Shown here: one piece after another, positions 45,601 through 58,100 of the stretch
Layout of the letters: every line of letters starts with the position of its first letter
Position numbering within the stretch: the first letter of the stretch is position 1
NCBI RefSeq assembly: GCF_000208865.1
Contig: NC_018390.1
Location: forward strand, 2,280,790 to 2,344,789
Source: Neospora caninum Liverpool
Taxonomy: Eukaryota > Apicomplexa > Conoidasida > Eucoccidiorida > Sarcocystidae
Direction of reading: 5' to 3'
DNA: 64,000 bases
Made by a program: the position numbers and the translations under genes
The notes under the pieces: generated by a model
What the model was told of the DNA's origin: nothing
What the model saw: the letters and a program-made list of their open reading frames with translations, nothing else
Database searches by the model: none

Positions 45601-48600
45601 GCGAATCGGACGGCGGAGACCCCGGCTCGCAGCGAGGCGGAGGGGCCGAGTCCGCGTCGGCAGCCTCCGATACGTTTCCGCTCTTGGCGAGAGGCAGTGG
45701 CGCGGCGGTGCCGCGTGGGCCGGCTGTGGCCGCGCGTCTTACTGCGAAGGAGAGACAAATGAAGAAGCAGGAACAGTTCAGAGAAATGCTCAATCCGTTC
45801 CGCGTAGACATGACGAACTTGGACACCAAGAGTGCAGGCCTGCCGCTTGGCTCCAAGTTCCAGTGTTGTAAGTCGGAGAGAGAACACAGGGGAGACGGTT
45901 GAGACAAAAGTGAAGCGAGTGCGGGGTGGTGGACGCGAAGAAAGCCGGAGGCAGTGGGACCAATGGACCACACAGAACAGCGAGACGAAGAGAAACGAGA
46001 GACATGGAAGGGCTGAGGCAGACGCGAGCCGCACCCATACGCACTGCGAGGGCCTTCGTTTGCCGAGGATTTTTTCTCTTTGATCGTCGGATGTGCCGCA
46101 TAGAGACGGCGGACGCTTCTGCACCACATCGTTTCGTAGCGTGTCCACTCCCTTTCCGTGGGAACCCGGCTGCAGGCAACGCTCTCGTCTTTGCGTGTTT
46201 CCTTTTCAGATGTTCCAAGACCCCAGGAGAATGTAACAGTTGCGGTGAGAAACTGAACCCACAGGGCCTCCTCTCGATCCTGAGCTTTTTCAGATTCGTT
46301 CGGTCCCGCTGTCTCTCTCCTTTCCTCTTGCCTCTCTCCGCATATATCTATCTATCTATACATATATATATATATATACATATATATTCGTATAGGCTTA
46401 TGGATATAAAACTATAGACCGACGGAGGAATTGTCTGAGCTGCGTTCTTGTGCTTTGTCCTGTTGGTTTTAGTCGGATTTTACTTCTTCGCCATTTCTCC
46501 ACTCGCCACATCTTCTTGTCTCTCTCGCGATGGTCCCCTTCAAAGAAATCCGTCTCCGCCGCCACACGGGCCCCTCGCTGAGCGACGGCTGGGCTCCAGG
46601 CGAGGGCGATACCCACAGTGGACAAGCTGGGAGACAGTTTGGGCGAGGAGACAGACGAGGATCCAACGGGCCTTGGGAAGCAACGTTCATCGACGCAGGA
46701 GATGACGCAGGTACTGTGCGAACGCGGGACGGAGCATCCACGCAAACAACCACTCTTCCGCAATCAACTCTCCACCCTTACCTTACTCTGCGTAGTCAAC
46801 TATATATATATATATACAAACATCCGTACATAGAGGTCTGTGTATGCAGATATATATAATGTATACGTCTGCATGTTTCTCCATTGCTAAATATGTATAT
46901 ATATATTCATGAATATATGTGACGAATGTATATATATGCATATATGTAGTTGGTATATTGGTTCCTTGTGTCGGCAGGGTGTATGTGTGTAATGGGATTT
47001 GGCATGGGAAGCTCCCGGCTGTTGTATCTGTGTATGGGCCTTGCATACGCAAGCATCCACGTCTCTCTCGCTGCGTCAATGTGTCTTTAATTGTAGGCGT
47101 ATATCTCACGAGTGCTTGGTTTTTTTGAAACTATCTCTTAAAGCGTGTGACTCGTAGGAAGATCGCGCATGTGCGTTCCCGTTGACACGGGCTTCGCTGC
47201 GTTTGCGTCTTCGCTTTCTTGTCCAGGACTCGGCGACGACAGTTTCTGGTCGGGCGCGGCCCATGGACCGCTGCTGAAGGAGCGAGCGCTCGAGGCAGCA
47301 GACGCGAAGGCTCAAACTCTGCTTGAGGGCGGAGGCGTCCTCGACAATGATTGGGCAGATACAGCGTGGGCTGGCGGCGAGAATGATCAGGCGTCTTGTA
47401 AGGCGAATCCAACACTTTGCCGAAACGGGGCTGTTGCGGGTTTCTGGCGTTCGCCCTACTGTGGAAAACAGCCAATCACTCTCCTGCGGATGTGTGTGGC
47501 GCTGAGTCTGTCTCAGCAGTTCCTGGAGAGGCTCTTTCCTCGTCTCGTTCTCGCCACACTCTCTGACGTCTCGTCTCTGTGGCATGTGAATGTCTCTGTT
47601 CTTTCGACAATTTGCGCTCCTCCTCTCTGTGTGTTTTTGTCGCTCTCCGTCTCTCGCGCGATCGCGCGCCTGCAGCGTACATTGCGCGCCTGTTCGAGCG
47701 CGGCGACGCGGCCAGCCGTGGGACTACGGGCCTGTCTCTTGGCGACATCGTGCTGCTGGAGGAACCTCAAAAGGCAAGCTCTCGGGCGAGGGCGGGGCCG
47801 TGGGGAGGGCTGTGAAAGAGCGGGCGTGCATGCGGGAAGTGTGCACGAAGCGGGGAAGCGGATGCGAGACGGAATATAAGCTACGAAAACGAGGTTCGAA
47901 GCCGCAGGAGCACGCAAGAACGGGGAGGATCGTTCGTGGGAGCCTCGCGCAGGGTGGAGGCGTGCTGTGTCTCGGATGTTTGCATGCGGTTTCCCAGGTT
48001 GGAGTTAGCGAACTGCGGCTGAGTATTCCGTCTCGGTACGTCGATGTGGCCGTGGTCAAGAAGGCACTGAAAACCGCCCTCGGCGTCCTACCAGACTCAG
48101 CCGATCGCGACGCAGAGAGCTCGGCCCGCAGCCGAAAGCGGAAGCGCGACGTGCTCACGACGCCCGGCGAGGAACAATCCGATGAAGAAGACGATGCCGA
48201 CAGTTGCGTAGACGGTGGGGAATCGGGCGAATCGTGCAGAGAACTGGTAAGCACACTCAGAGCGTTTGGCGCCGCAAAAGGTGGACACCATCTGACAGCC
48301 GGAACAACGCTCACGCTCTCGCGTGTGTGTCTAGTAAGCCAGAAACCCCGTCGCGGGACCGGACACGTCGCTGGCTATACGACTCTCATGAGATTCGCTT
48401 TGGGTAGTCTCCTTCCTGATGCTACTCTGTACGGAACCATTCGCTCCGTCCATTTTTGGGGCCCAGACCCGCCGGTCCCTTACGCTCTGCGGCCTGGGAG
48501 GAGAGCGCCGAGGAGCCGGAGCCATCGCTGCCTTCGTGCTCGTCTGCTCTTCTCGCCTTTGCCCGTCAGGCGCTCTGGAGTCCCCACGGCCGCCGCGACG

Positions 48601-48881
48601 GTGTCGACTTCGAGGCTCTCTGTACAGAGGTAACCGCGCGCCGTCGACCAGAAGGGCGAGACGCAGCGGAGTCGTTAAGCGATCGGGGGCATGAGAAGTG
48701 TGGACGCGTCGCCGCTCCAGTCAGGCGACGCAGGCGTTCATGCAGAGCTACACTCGTGTGTACACATACGCATGCGTGGTTGCACTGATGCGCGTGTATA
48801 ATCATGGATCTATCCTAGATAGGGACAAATATATTCACATGCATATATATATATATATATATATGCACGCATGTTTACAGT

Positions 48882-48913
<32 letters not shown>

Positions 48914-49937
48914 AGGCACATGTAGGCCGTTTCACTTTTTCGTGGCTGTTTATTGTGTTGATACATTTCTTTCGAAGACCGGACACCCGTCTTCAGAATA
49001 CTGGCACAGTAGCCAGGAGATACATCAAGTGGGGCGTTAACGCAGCGAACTAATGGTGTCTGTTTTTTGCATGTTTCCGTTTCGCGTTTGCTCAAGACGA
49101 CGAAGAAGCTGCCGTGCGCTGAGAAGGCGAACTGCTCTCCGCAGATGTTGTTCGTCTGTCTCCTGTACACCTGCAACGAAGAAAGTAGGACAGACAACGG
49201 CGAGGGGGTGCACACGAAAAACGGCGACGGCACGGCTGCCAAAAGAAGCCGCGGGAGACAACGAAAGGCCTAGAGACGCACACAGAAGCGCGGGCCTGAG
49301 GACGGGAGACGACCGAACGAAGGGACAGACGAGCAGGCCGCTGAAAACGACTCGGTCACCGAGAGACAGAGGCTGATAGATGGAGACAGCGAGGCATAAA
49401 TTGACGAGAGGAGCGTCATAGGAAGACGACAGAAATGCAGGCGGGTGGGAGTCAAGAGGGAAAGGCAGAAAAGCGCCACGTGCGGCGCACGTCTCCAAGT
49501 GTCGTTTTTACACGTGCTTATCCTGTCCTGTCCTGCTCTTTTCAGCACTCCACCTGGAACGGTCCCCTGACTTCTCGTCGTTTTCTGCCTTTGTGCATGC
49601 ACCCACGGACTGGCACACGCGCGACGACGCAGAAGCTGTTCGCATTCTGGAAACTGTGAGAAATTACAGTCCTCTCGCGCTTCCGGCCCTCCCGGAGAAG
49701 AAGAAAAAAGAAACGCTCGGACTCGAGGGGCCAGCGGGCGAAGCACGAGGAGAGGCGGGAGGCGTTGAGGGAGAGGAAGGCTCGGGTGAGGGGGAACGTC
49801 TCGCCAGGAAGCGCAACTTGAACGAAGAGCGAAACGAGGGAGGAAACAAGAGGGGACAAGGAGACGACGAGGTGCGAAGCAAGAAGCGGAGAAACAAGAG
49901 ACTAAGAAAGATAGACAGCGACGAGTCGTCAGACTGA
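39765..49937 (+). CDS. Condensin complex subunit 2 (CAP-H/Barren kleisin)
   Basis: CAP-H is the kleisin that closes the SMC2-SMC4 ring for mitotic chromosome compaction. Seventeen plus-strand exons: 39765-39906, 40399-40466, 40865-41197, 41513-41713, 42373-42578, 42958-43199, 43720-43810, 44105-44189, 44492-44849, 45415-45867, 46210-46244, 46473-46710, 47227-47397, 47676-47773, 47998-48246, 49097-49184, 49546-49937. They total exactly 1150 codons; human CAP-H has 741 aa. Conserved blocks are RINQKNAFQVDLIDRLALVV (SMC-binding helix), YGYRVEAVYDQTYHVL, DPYFLKISGMFDQAGAKGLL, ICEKPIGHF, SIPSRYVDVAVVKKALKTAL and a C-terminal winged helix with QMLFVCLLYTCNEETLHLE, then a long Lys/Glu/Arg tail. Exons 1-2 rest on phase only. 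Exon 9 could start further upstream, and exon 16 uses a weak CAAG acceptor. Intron 14 appears to use a GC donor. Confidence 0.9.
41888..41913. repeat. TA microsatellite in CAP-H intron 4
   Basis: A TA run lies in the intron between exons 4 and 5. Confidence 0.9.
42640..42688. repeat. CATA/TA compound microsatellite in CAP-H intron 5
   Basis: Five CATA units run directly into a TA tract of about 26 bp in the intron between exons 5 and 6. Confidence 0.92.
46344..46389. repeat. CTAT/TA compound microsatellite in CAP-H intron 11
   Basis: Several ATCT units are followed by TA runs, inside a 228-bp intron. Confidence 0.9.
46799..46940. repeat. Scattered TA tracts in CAP-H intron 12
   Basis: At least four short TA runs with unique sequence between them lie in this 516-bp intron. 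Confidence 0.8.
48840..48908. repeat. Two TA microsatellites in CAP-H intron 15
   Basis: TA runs at about 48840-48864 and 48882-48908 lie in the 850-bp intron before exon 16. Confidence 0.92.
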
Positions 49938-50170
49938 AGCGATGAGGGGGAGGCAGCCGCGAGCAAGGACGGATACGAGAGTCATGACGCTATGCGAGAT
50001 GCCGTCCAAACAGACATTTTTTTAGCCTCCGTTGCGCTGTGTTACCTCCGTCAATCCCATGCATTTGATGACACACACGTTTTGACAAAAACGCGCAGCT
50101 CTCAGTGGGATGGTCCCCTGTCAGGACGTTTCCCTCCCTGAGAGATGCCCTCAGGGATCTTGGCGTACCC

Positions 50171-50172
<2 letters not shown>

Positions 50173-50206
<34 letters not shown>
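50173..50206. repeat. TA microsatellite (~34 bp)
   Basis: An uninterrupted TA run lies 236 bp beyond the CAP-H stop codon. Confidence 0.93.
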
Positions 50207-50208
<2 letters not shown>

Positions 50209-53180
50209 GCGTGTGTGTATAATTACACGAGGGTGCGTATGTGTGTCGAGGATCGATAAGTGAAAGGTCATCGGCGTGCGTCCATCGCGAGATGGTTCCA
50301 GGTGCGTGTGCACACTTCCAGCAACGTATTGAGGAGCGTAAATATATCTTCGGTATCCACGTTGACATCCACTGCATCTGCTTGTCACAAGAAGAGAGGG
50401 AACTGGGTTCTGGAGTTAGGTCTAATGGCTTGGCTGTACACTTTTCTTTGACTTCATTTTGAGTTGGCCAGGAACGTTTTGATGCAGTTGCGAACCGACA
50501 GCTGACCCGCCGTGCGAAGGCGTAGCTTGTTCGCTCGTTTTTCGCCACAGCTTTTCCGTATCTCATGTGTATTTTCTTCGCTGTAGCTCCGCGTATTCAT
50601 GGAACGCAGACAGGCTCGAGAGCCGCCATGCTTCTATCGTGGGCTTCTCAGGCGCGCTTATTGCTTTTGTCATGTGGGACGGCTGTGGTTTTGGCGGTTC
50701 GTTTCTTCCTTGTCGGTGCGTGAGTCTTTTTCTCGAGAGTGGCGTCAATGCTGCACAGACATTTGAGCTTCGTGGACTCTGCAATTTTCTATTCATGGTG
50801 GATTTCCACAAAAAAAGTAGGCGATCGGGAGATGTCGAGGCAAGGCCGGACGCCTTCTTGGCTGTACCCTTGACCGTCTAGCTCTCGGTGATGTGCTGCG
50901 CTTTTCCCATTTTTTCCGTGTCTTCCTGGCGACATGCGTTCGCTGGCAGATTTGGGTTTGGACCTCCGCCGCCTGAGCGTTTCGTTTTCTCTCGCTTTTT
51001 GTGTTCGGGCCCCTTCGCTTTTCTTTTTCCGCTGCCCCGGCTGTCTGCCTGCCTCAGTCCCTGCCCTAACACGACTCTGCACTCTCTCCCCCACCCAGTC
51101 CTCAGCAAACAAGCCTTTAGGTGTGTGATAGTGAGCAACCACCGCCGGCAGGGGGATCGCAGATGAACTGGTGAAATACGCTCACCGGACCGTCACGGGG
51201 GTGCAAAAGGACGGCTGCGAAGGACGAACCAGTGAGTGAAAATACACCCGATCAACAGAGGTATCGGAGCCTACGTTGCTCCGGTTCAGTGATCCCGCGT
51301 TTCTGACTTGCTTCTTCCGTACACCTCGGACACTTGCTTTCGGAACGGTGCCTTCTCTCTTCTGTCCACCTCTTTGTTGCCGACGCCATTCCTCGTTTGG
51401 AAGGGGCGACCATCGAGAAAGAACTGATGAATTCTGGAGGTTCTGGCCGCCGTTTTGCCTCTGTTGGGTGCCGCGCTAACAACGTCGTCAGCCTCTCCTC
51501 TTTGGGATTTGCGCTCACGAAAAGACGCACGACGGGTCCGAGAACGCGAGCTGAACCCACGCAGTTCAGTGGCGCGCACGCCTCCCACGAAACAAGAAAG
51601 CCAGCGTTGGAGTCTCGTACGTCGAGACACTTCTCCGCCGCGGCAAACCCGCGATGGAAAACTTCCACTGTTCCCACTTTCTGCCGCTGCCGGTCGGTCC
51701 GTTAGGAATCCTCACGCAAGGGACAGAGTTCGACCCAGCATAGGAAAGGCGATTTCGCAGGCCTGCTTGCGCAGTTTCTGTCGGACCCTGATACGGCGTC
51801 GGGACGGAACGTTGCGTGTCCTCGTTGGAAACAACAAAGGATTTCTCGGCTGTGGCAGCGAACCCCTGCAAGCGGGACAAGCATGCGCATGAAAACTGTC
51901 TCGCTTGGAGCGTATGCAGACGCCGCGAAGCGGCCCGAGCGCAGTGCTGGTCCACACCTCTCATTATCCATGAATGAAACGGTTTCCGCAACAAGCACAC
52001 ACCACGAAGCTGCTCGACCTCAGCGCGGCAAGAGCTAAACAAGTAGCCTGCAGAGGGTGACACGGATTGAACCCTTTCTGGTCTTGCTGCTTTCCCGCGG
52101 AAAGGACATGTATCTCTCACTTTGCCTTGCGTCCTCTGAGAGAGTCAAGCCGAAACGCCCTCACGCCAGCCTCGACTCGCCATCTCACGGAGTCGAATCC
52201 TTCTTCTGCGTCTGAGCACTCTGAACTGTTGCTTCTCCCGTCCGCTGGTATACAAACTGCTGCGACGTTGTCCCCCCCCAACAGGCAGCTCCATTGCTGG
52301 AACAGATGGTAAACGCTTGCTTCATCGCGTACCGGCAGACGCCAGAAATATAACGCCGTCGCTGCGTTATCGAGTTTGGAGGCTCAACACTACGAGGTCA
52401 CCGGACGAACTCTAAAAACGTTTCGTGTACAGAGTGCGGTCTCCAGCTACTGGACAGCCTGTCTAGAGACTGGTACTGGGCAAAACGCTTCGTTAGTCTT
52501 CTGTTTCACCTCTGCAGAAATGGATTTCTCGACGCATCATGAAACAAGCTTTAAAGGTGCCAGCTTGCCGCCAGGTTCTTTAGAGCAGGCGCCCCAGGAT
52601 CGAGCTCATTCGGGTACGGCCCACGAGTTGGATTCAGTCACATTGTGTTGATCACATCAGCGGTGCATTCCTCACTGTCCCCGGTGCCTTGCGATTTCCT
52701 CCGGCCACAACCAGTCTACCGTGTTCACGCCGTAGCGCTCCTCAGTGTATTTCCGTCTCCCTCGTGTCGTGCAGAGGAAACTACAGATTGCATTGATCCC
52801 TAGTGTCTGCGGACAGGCAAACACTCACGCTGTGTAAGAAACCCTGTTCATGGTACACCCGTAAACATCCCGAATCTGGCGTCGAGAAAGGAAGTTCAGT
52901 CTCAGTGTAGCACAAAACAGCAGGTAAGTTGCGTTCCCTGTTTCTACCCGCGCTGTGTGGCCTTTACGTGTCTCGGTGTCCTCGAGCTCCCGTTCCCGGC
53001 AATCTTCTCGCGACATCTGGGATTTTCCTTGAAGACCCCGTGCCATCGACAGCCAGTCTGCTTCACTCGTGTCTCAAACAGGCAAAGGGTGCAGCAGTGC
53101 GGAGACATGCCTCCGTCTTGGAAATGCCCAAGACGGCGCACATTACACAACAGAGGAGGAAGCACTTTTCGCTGCTTCTC

Positions 53181-53228
53181 CGCATCATCTTATATCTTAC
53201 TACCGCATTGGCGCTATGCTTATACTAA
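53181..53228 (+). pseudogene. Probable mitochondrial insertion: 3' end of cytochrome b
   Basis: Read in frame to a stop at 53226-53228, this segment gives RIILYLTTALALCLY. It closely resembles the C-terminus of apicomplexan cytochrome b as I recall it from Toxoplasma (ILYLTTGLVLCLY, then stop). The similarity ends abruptly upstream, where the sequence becomes ordinary GC-rich nuclear DNA. Only about 48 bp are recognisable, with substitutions, so this is a decayed nuclear copy and not a gene. Short nuclear mitochondrial fragments are abundant in Toxoplasma-group genomes. Confidence 0.5.
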
Positions 53229-55136
53229 ACAACAGTGTTAATGAGTACAGCTTCCAAGCGAACATGGAGACCGGTAGGGTGTTGAAAGAGTTGCGCGGGG
53301 CGGACTTTCTGTCACTTTTCTCACTGCTTCCCAGGAACCATGGTCACCTCTTGTCACTGGGTTTGCGTAGTTAGGGACGGGGCAGTTTCCCCGATCTCCT
53401 CGACCCCTTGAAAAGAGACCGACTCCACCTTAAAGCCGCGTCGTGGGTTGTGGACTTGGCGTTCATCGAGCAGGAGATTTGAAGGACGCATCGTCGAGGC
53501 TCATTTGAGAGTATACATGCTTTTCCCGCCCGTTGCACCCTGCACACTTCGATGTATTCACTTCGTCTTCAGCGATGCTTCTTGCTTAGCTCTTTGCGAA
53601 CAGCGCTCCGCAACGCTTTGCTGCAACACGGTCGGCAGTCGCTACCTCCCAGCATTCTTCCGCTTCCTTCATTCAATCTGCTCCGGCCTGCTTTGGGCCA
53701 ATGGGGTACCGACCGGAAAGGCCACGAGCCCATTCCAGGCAGCAGCATGCAGGACTCTCTTCTCACGATCGCGATCCGCCGTTCGCTTGCAGGTCTGCTG
53801 GAGACAGCACGGAGACGGTGCGAGAGTCTCGACCGCGTCAAGTCGGCATCTGTTCGTTTCCACCTTTTGTCTTTGAACTTTTTCCTTCCAGTCTAGACGG
53901 TCCAGGGGGGAGAAGACGCATTGGTTGCCTTTTCGGCACCACAAATTGCAAGACATGCCAAGCGTCACATCGTTTCCGAACGCGCAGAGACTGCTGAAAA
54001 TTCTGTCTCCCGCAGCCTGAACACTCGTGCAAGGCCGTATCGAAGTTTTGTCGCGTTTTCCAACTCTTGTCAGCGGCGTCCTCACAGGAAATCTTTGGGA
54101 TCTTTTTCCACAAAAGAGTCCCATGCACGTCTCTTTGCTTTCCACATCTACACAAAATTGCGACTCCGACGTCAAACGCTCGCGGCGGTGTGTTCGCTCG
54201 CCATTTCAGGCTGCCGGTGTCTCTCCCTGTTTAATTCTCTTTTGTTTTAATTTTTGTCGCCTTTTCTTCTCTCTACGCACCTTCTCCGTGTAGGCAGACC
54301 TTCTTCTCTGTTGCGCTCTTTTCCGTCACCGAGGCCCCGTCTACTGGACTCCGCCTTCTCCTTTCTCTTCCATTCTTCTTTCGACTGTGCACGTTATCCC
54401 CGTCTCCCTCCCCTGTTCGTCCGCTCTCCCTGTCCCCGTCGTCTCGCTCGACGGCTGGTGTTTTTCTTTTTTCCCGCTGCAGCCTCCCGTGTTCTGCCGT
54501 CTTTTAGCAGGTTTTTCACCTTTTCGCCGCCTAAAAGCTTCCAGGCCTATGCAGAGAAACAGCAGAGACCGCGGTTTCTGTTTTTGTCTCTTCGGTCTGT
54601 TGGCCCGTTGGCCATATTGTATTAAAGAGCGGAGTGTAGATACACACCGCGGGAACGGAGGAAGTTGGACCCGGTCAAGCGCTCCCGTGAGGCGGCGCCT
54701 TCTGGTTCGCCAGTGGAAACGGTCTGGAGCAACAGAAAGCGAGACGCACGGACAACGGACACTCTCGCGTCTCTCAAGGGTGCGGGAGTGAAGACTCGCT
54801 GGGGCATGTCTTCTGGGTGAAGCCGATTCTATCGAGGCACACTTGTGGTACGCAAACGGACTCGCAAAGCGCGTGCGAGGCGTTTTCCGCCTTGCATTGG
54901 TGCACGCGGGGTGCGGAGACACACGGCAGGCTTGGGGGGATACACGCGGACCAACCGGGCGCCATCGCGTTCAAGGCAAGACTGCCCAAAACCCCATCAT
55001 CACAAATGGGAAGAAATCGACCGCCACACTGATTCGGAGGGGAGCTACGGGGGACAGAGGAAAGGCTTGACCTCTGTAACTGCGAAGATTCTCGAGGACG
55101 CGCCTTTCAAAGTACCGATTTGAACGCTGAGCAACG

Positions 55137-58100
55137 ATGGGAGAAGCAGTCGCTCTGGAACCTGCAACTGCCTCGACTCCATCACCGCGTGCTCGGCCAT
55201 CAGGCCGCCGTGGAGAAGCAGCTGTAGCTGGTTTTTCGGAGGCTGCCGCTGTCAACGCATGCGCCACGCGTCCTTCGCAGTCTCCGTTTCCTTCACTCGC
55301 GCCCACGTCTCAAGCTGACGACTTCCGTGGTGCGTCGCGAGTCTCACGCCTGCTTCTCTTTCTTTCACTCGCTCGCCTCGCGTTTCTACCTCTTGCGTGG
55401 TCTCCGGGAGGATCGCCGTTTTCGGCTGTCGCGCGCACTTCGGCCTGTCCTTCGGCTGAAGATGCTGCCTGGCTTCCCCTGTCTCCACGACGGAGTAGCC
55501 TCTTCAACGACTCCCGTGGTGTGTCGCAATCGATCTTTTCTGTCGCCTTTGCGGCGGCAGCGACCGTTCAGGTTCCGCGCGAAGTGCAGCGAGGCCAGTC
55601 GCGAGGCGCAGACGCGGCGGGCGAGGACGCGCAGACGCTCGAGGCAGCCGGGCGGAGCGGAGAGGGGGGTGGAGTCGAGCCTAGCAGCGGAGATGGAGCG
55701 CACGTAGGGAGAGGCGAGGGGGGTGCCAAGCTGGACGAGCGCCGAAACGCAGGAGGGAGGGAGGAAGCCGAGAAGCGGCCGGGCGAAGGTTGCCAAGACG
55801 AGAGTTCGGATATAGGAGCCAGGAGAGAAGAGAGGAATGCCGCCATTCTTGACCTCGCGTTGACCGGGTTGACGCGGTCCACCGAGGCTGCAGTCCATGC
55901 TCACCGGGAGCTTCTCGACGACGGAATTGGCTCAAGCGTATCCGACACCCGAGGGCAGATCTCCGAATGGAGAGAATCACATTCTTCTGGCCCAGGCAAT
56001 TCGGCCTCTGCTGCGGCTTCGGCGCGCGATCCTGCAGGCGTTTTGGGGACCGCCCTCCAAAGCCCTCACCCTCCTTCTTCGCCTTCCTCGCCTTCGTCGC
56101 CTCCCTTGCCTTCCTCGGCTACCGCTCGTGCCTCGTCTTCCTCGCCTTCGTCGCCTTCCTCGCCTTCCTCGCCTACCGCTCCTGCCTCGCCTTTACCGGC
56201 TCCGGACCTCGCCAGGTCTTCAGACGGCGTTCAATCGAGTGCAGAGGAGCATGAAGCGGCTGCGCCGTCGCCGCCTCTTCCGGCCTTCTGTGGCGCGGAG
56301 GAAGACCTCTCTGGATGCGACGTAGTGCGCAACGGCACTTGCTACATTCTCGCCGCGTCTTCTGCGCGTGCGGAGCTGTCGACGCAGGCGGAGGGTGGCC
56401 TGGAGCCTCCGAGCGACGGCGTGGACTCCCGCGACTCCCCGCCCGGGCGTCAGGGCGGAACGGAACAGGCACCGCACGCGGCAGCGGGGAAGCCGTCGCC
56501 GGCGGTTGAGGCAGAGACGGGGGAATCGAGGCGAGTGAAGAAGGAGAAGGTCAATGCAGAAGCTGCAACCAGAGAGGGAGACGACGGCGCACCTTTCGCA
56601 CCACGACACCACAACATGCGGCTGCTCAAGAACGGGCTCCGCATCGTCAGTCGAGGACGCATCGTCGTCGATGTCGGCGTCCACCTCCTGTGCCCGTCAG
56701 CCTTGTTCTGGGAAGAGCGGGAGACGCTGAGACGGCAGGCCGCCGCGGAGGCTGCAAAGCGGCGACGCGAAGCGGGGCAGAGACGCACTCGGGGGCGATG
56801 GAGACACGCAGCGCCAGGCGACGACCCGGAGCGAGGAGGCCCCCGCGAGAACGGACGGAGACCGCGACGGTCCCTCCTGGGATTCCTCGCCTCGTCGACT
56901 TCCTCCTTCGACGAGCGTCCGGGTGCGGATGCCGACACGGACCGGCCCTGGGAGCAAACCAACCCGAACGACGCAGATGCCTTCTCGTCTGCGTGGGCTG
57001 CGGGTTCTGCCTCGACCGCTCCGCCTGCCTCCGCCCGGGCGCCTTCGTGGGGGACGTCCTCGCCTTCTTCTGCCGCTGAGGACCGCATCGAGTTTTGTTC
57101 TGGAGACGCAATTGTGCTTTCGCCCCACTCCCTGCTTCACTGTCGAGAACTTCTGCTCTTGTCCGGAAGAGAAATCGTCCTCCAGGAAGGGTCGGAGATC
57201 TCCGCGAATGCAACCAGCCTCTTGAGCGCAGACGCCTTCGCCCAGCCGCGCGCAGGCCTCGGGAATGCCTCTGGGTCTGCGCCGCGTTCTGGGAATCCCA
57301 GCGGTCGCCGGGACGGGGCTGAAGCCGCCGAGGACGCACGCGGCGACCAGACGGCGCGAGCGAGGACTGCGCCCGTCGACGCCTCCGGCGGTGGGGCCGT
57401 CGAAGGCTCGCCCGGGAAAGTCGACTCGGGCAGCGCAGACGACACGGTGGCCGAGAGAAGGATGCCGAGGCAGAACGGAAGGGAAGACCCGATTCAAGGC
57501 GGCGGCAGTCGAGACACGTCGGCCGCCTTTGAGCTTCAGAGGCCAACGCCCGGGAAGCAGACGCAAGCAACGCCTCGCGGTGGAAGCTACGGAGGCGTCG
57601 GCGGGTTCCTGGCGCCGACCTGTGAAGAAGGCACTGACGGTAAGAGACCCACGGTTTCGAGGAATGGCGTCGCCTGTGTGTGTATGGGGATGCTGGAAAC
57701 GATGTGCTGCGTGGGGGGAAGTGGGGATTGTCAAGGAATCTTAGATGCGGCCTGCCGGGTCATACTCGGCAACAAGTCATCTATCACTGCTTGCCTCAAC
57801 ACTCGCCCAGCCGGTAGGGTTTCAAACGCTCGCTGTCGGCCCCTGAGAAAGCACAGGCAGCCGCCGCCGATGCTCTCGCAAAGGACCGAAAGCTCACACG
57901 AGACCAGGATGAGCGCACAGGTCCTAGAAATGCCCACTGTATCAACCTGCAGGACACACAGAACTGTGTAAGTATATATATATATATATATATATGAATA
58001 AGTATATGTATATAAGTATATATATATATATATATACGTATATATATATATATATATATATATGTATCCAATACGAACTAGGCGATGCGGGCGGATGCAT

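Larger units (their letters stand above)
49938..55136. other. 5.2-kb region without a recognised gene
   Basis: This region lies between the CAP-H stop and the giant gene, both on the plus strand. It contains one TA microsatellite, one short cytochrome-b-like segment and a pyrimidine-rich zone (about 54240-54500) that probably belongs to the upstream region of the giant gene. Open frames up to about 190 codons occur on both strands, but none has a recognisable domain or a consistent exon partner. A fast-evolving orphan gene or a non-coding transcript remains possible. Confidence 0.55.

Noticed and set aside
55386..56684. Minus-strand Arg/Ser-rich ORFs as candidate orphan genes
   Set aside because: They arise from the high GC content opposite a long open coding exon and have no independent support.
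56697..57734. 345-codon minus-strand frame
   Set aside because: It is the antisense shadow of giant-gene exon 1, whose plus-strand frame contains the conserved islands.
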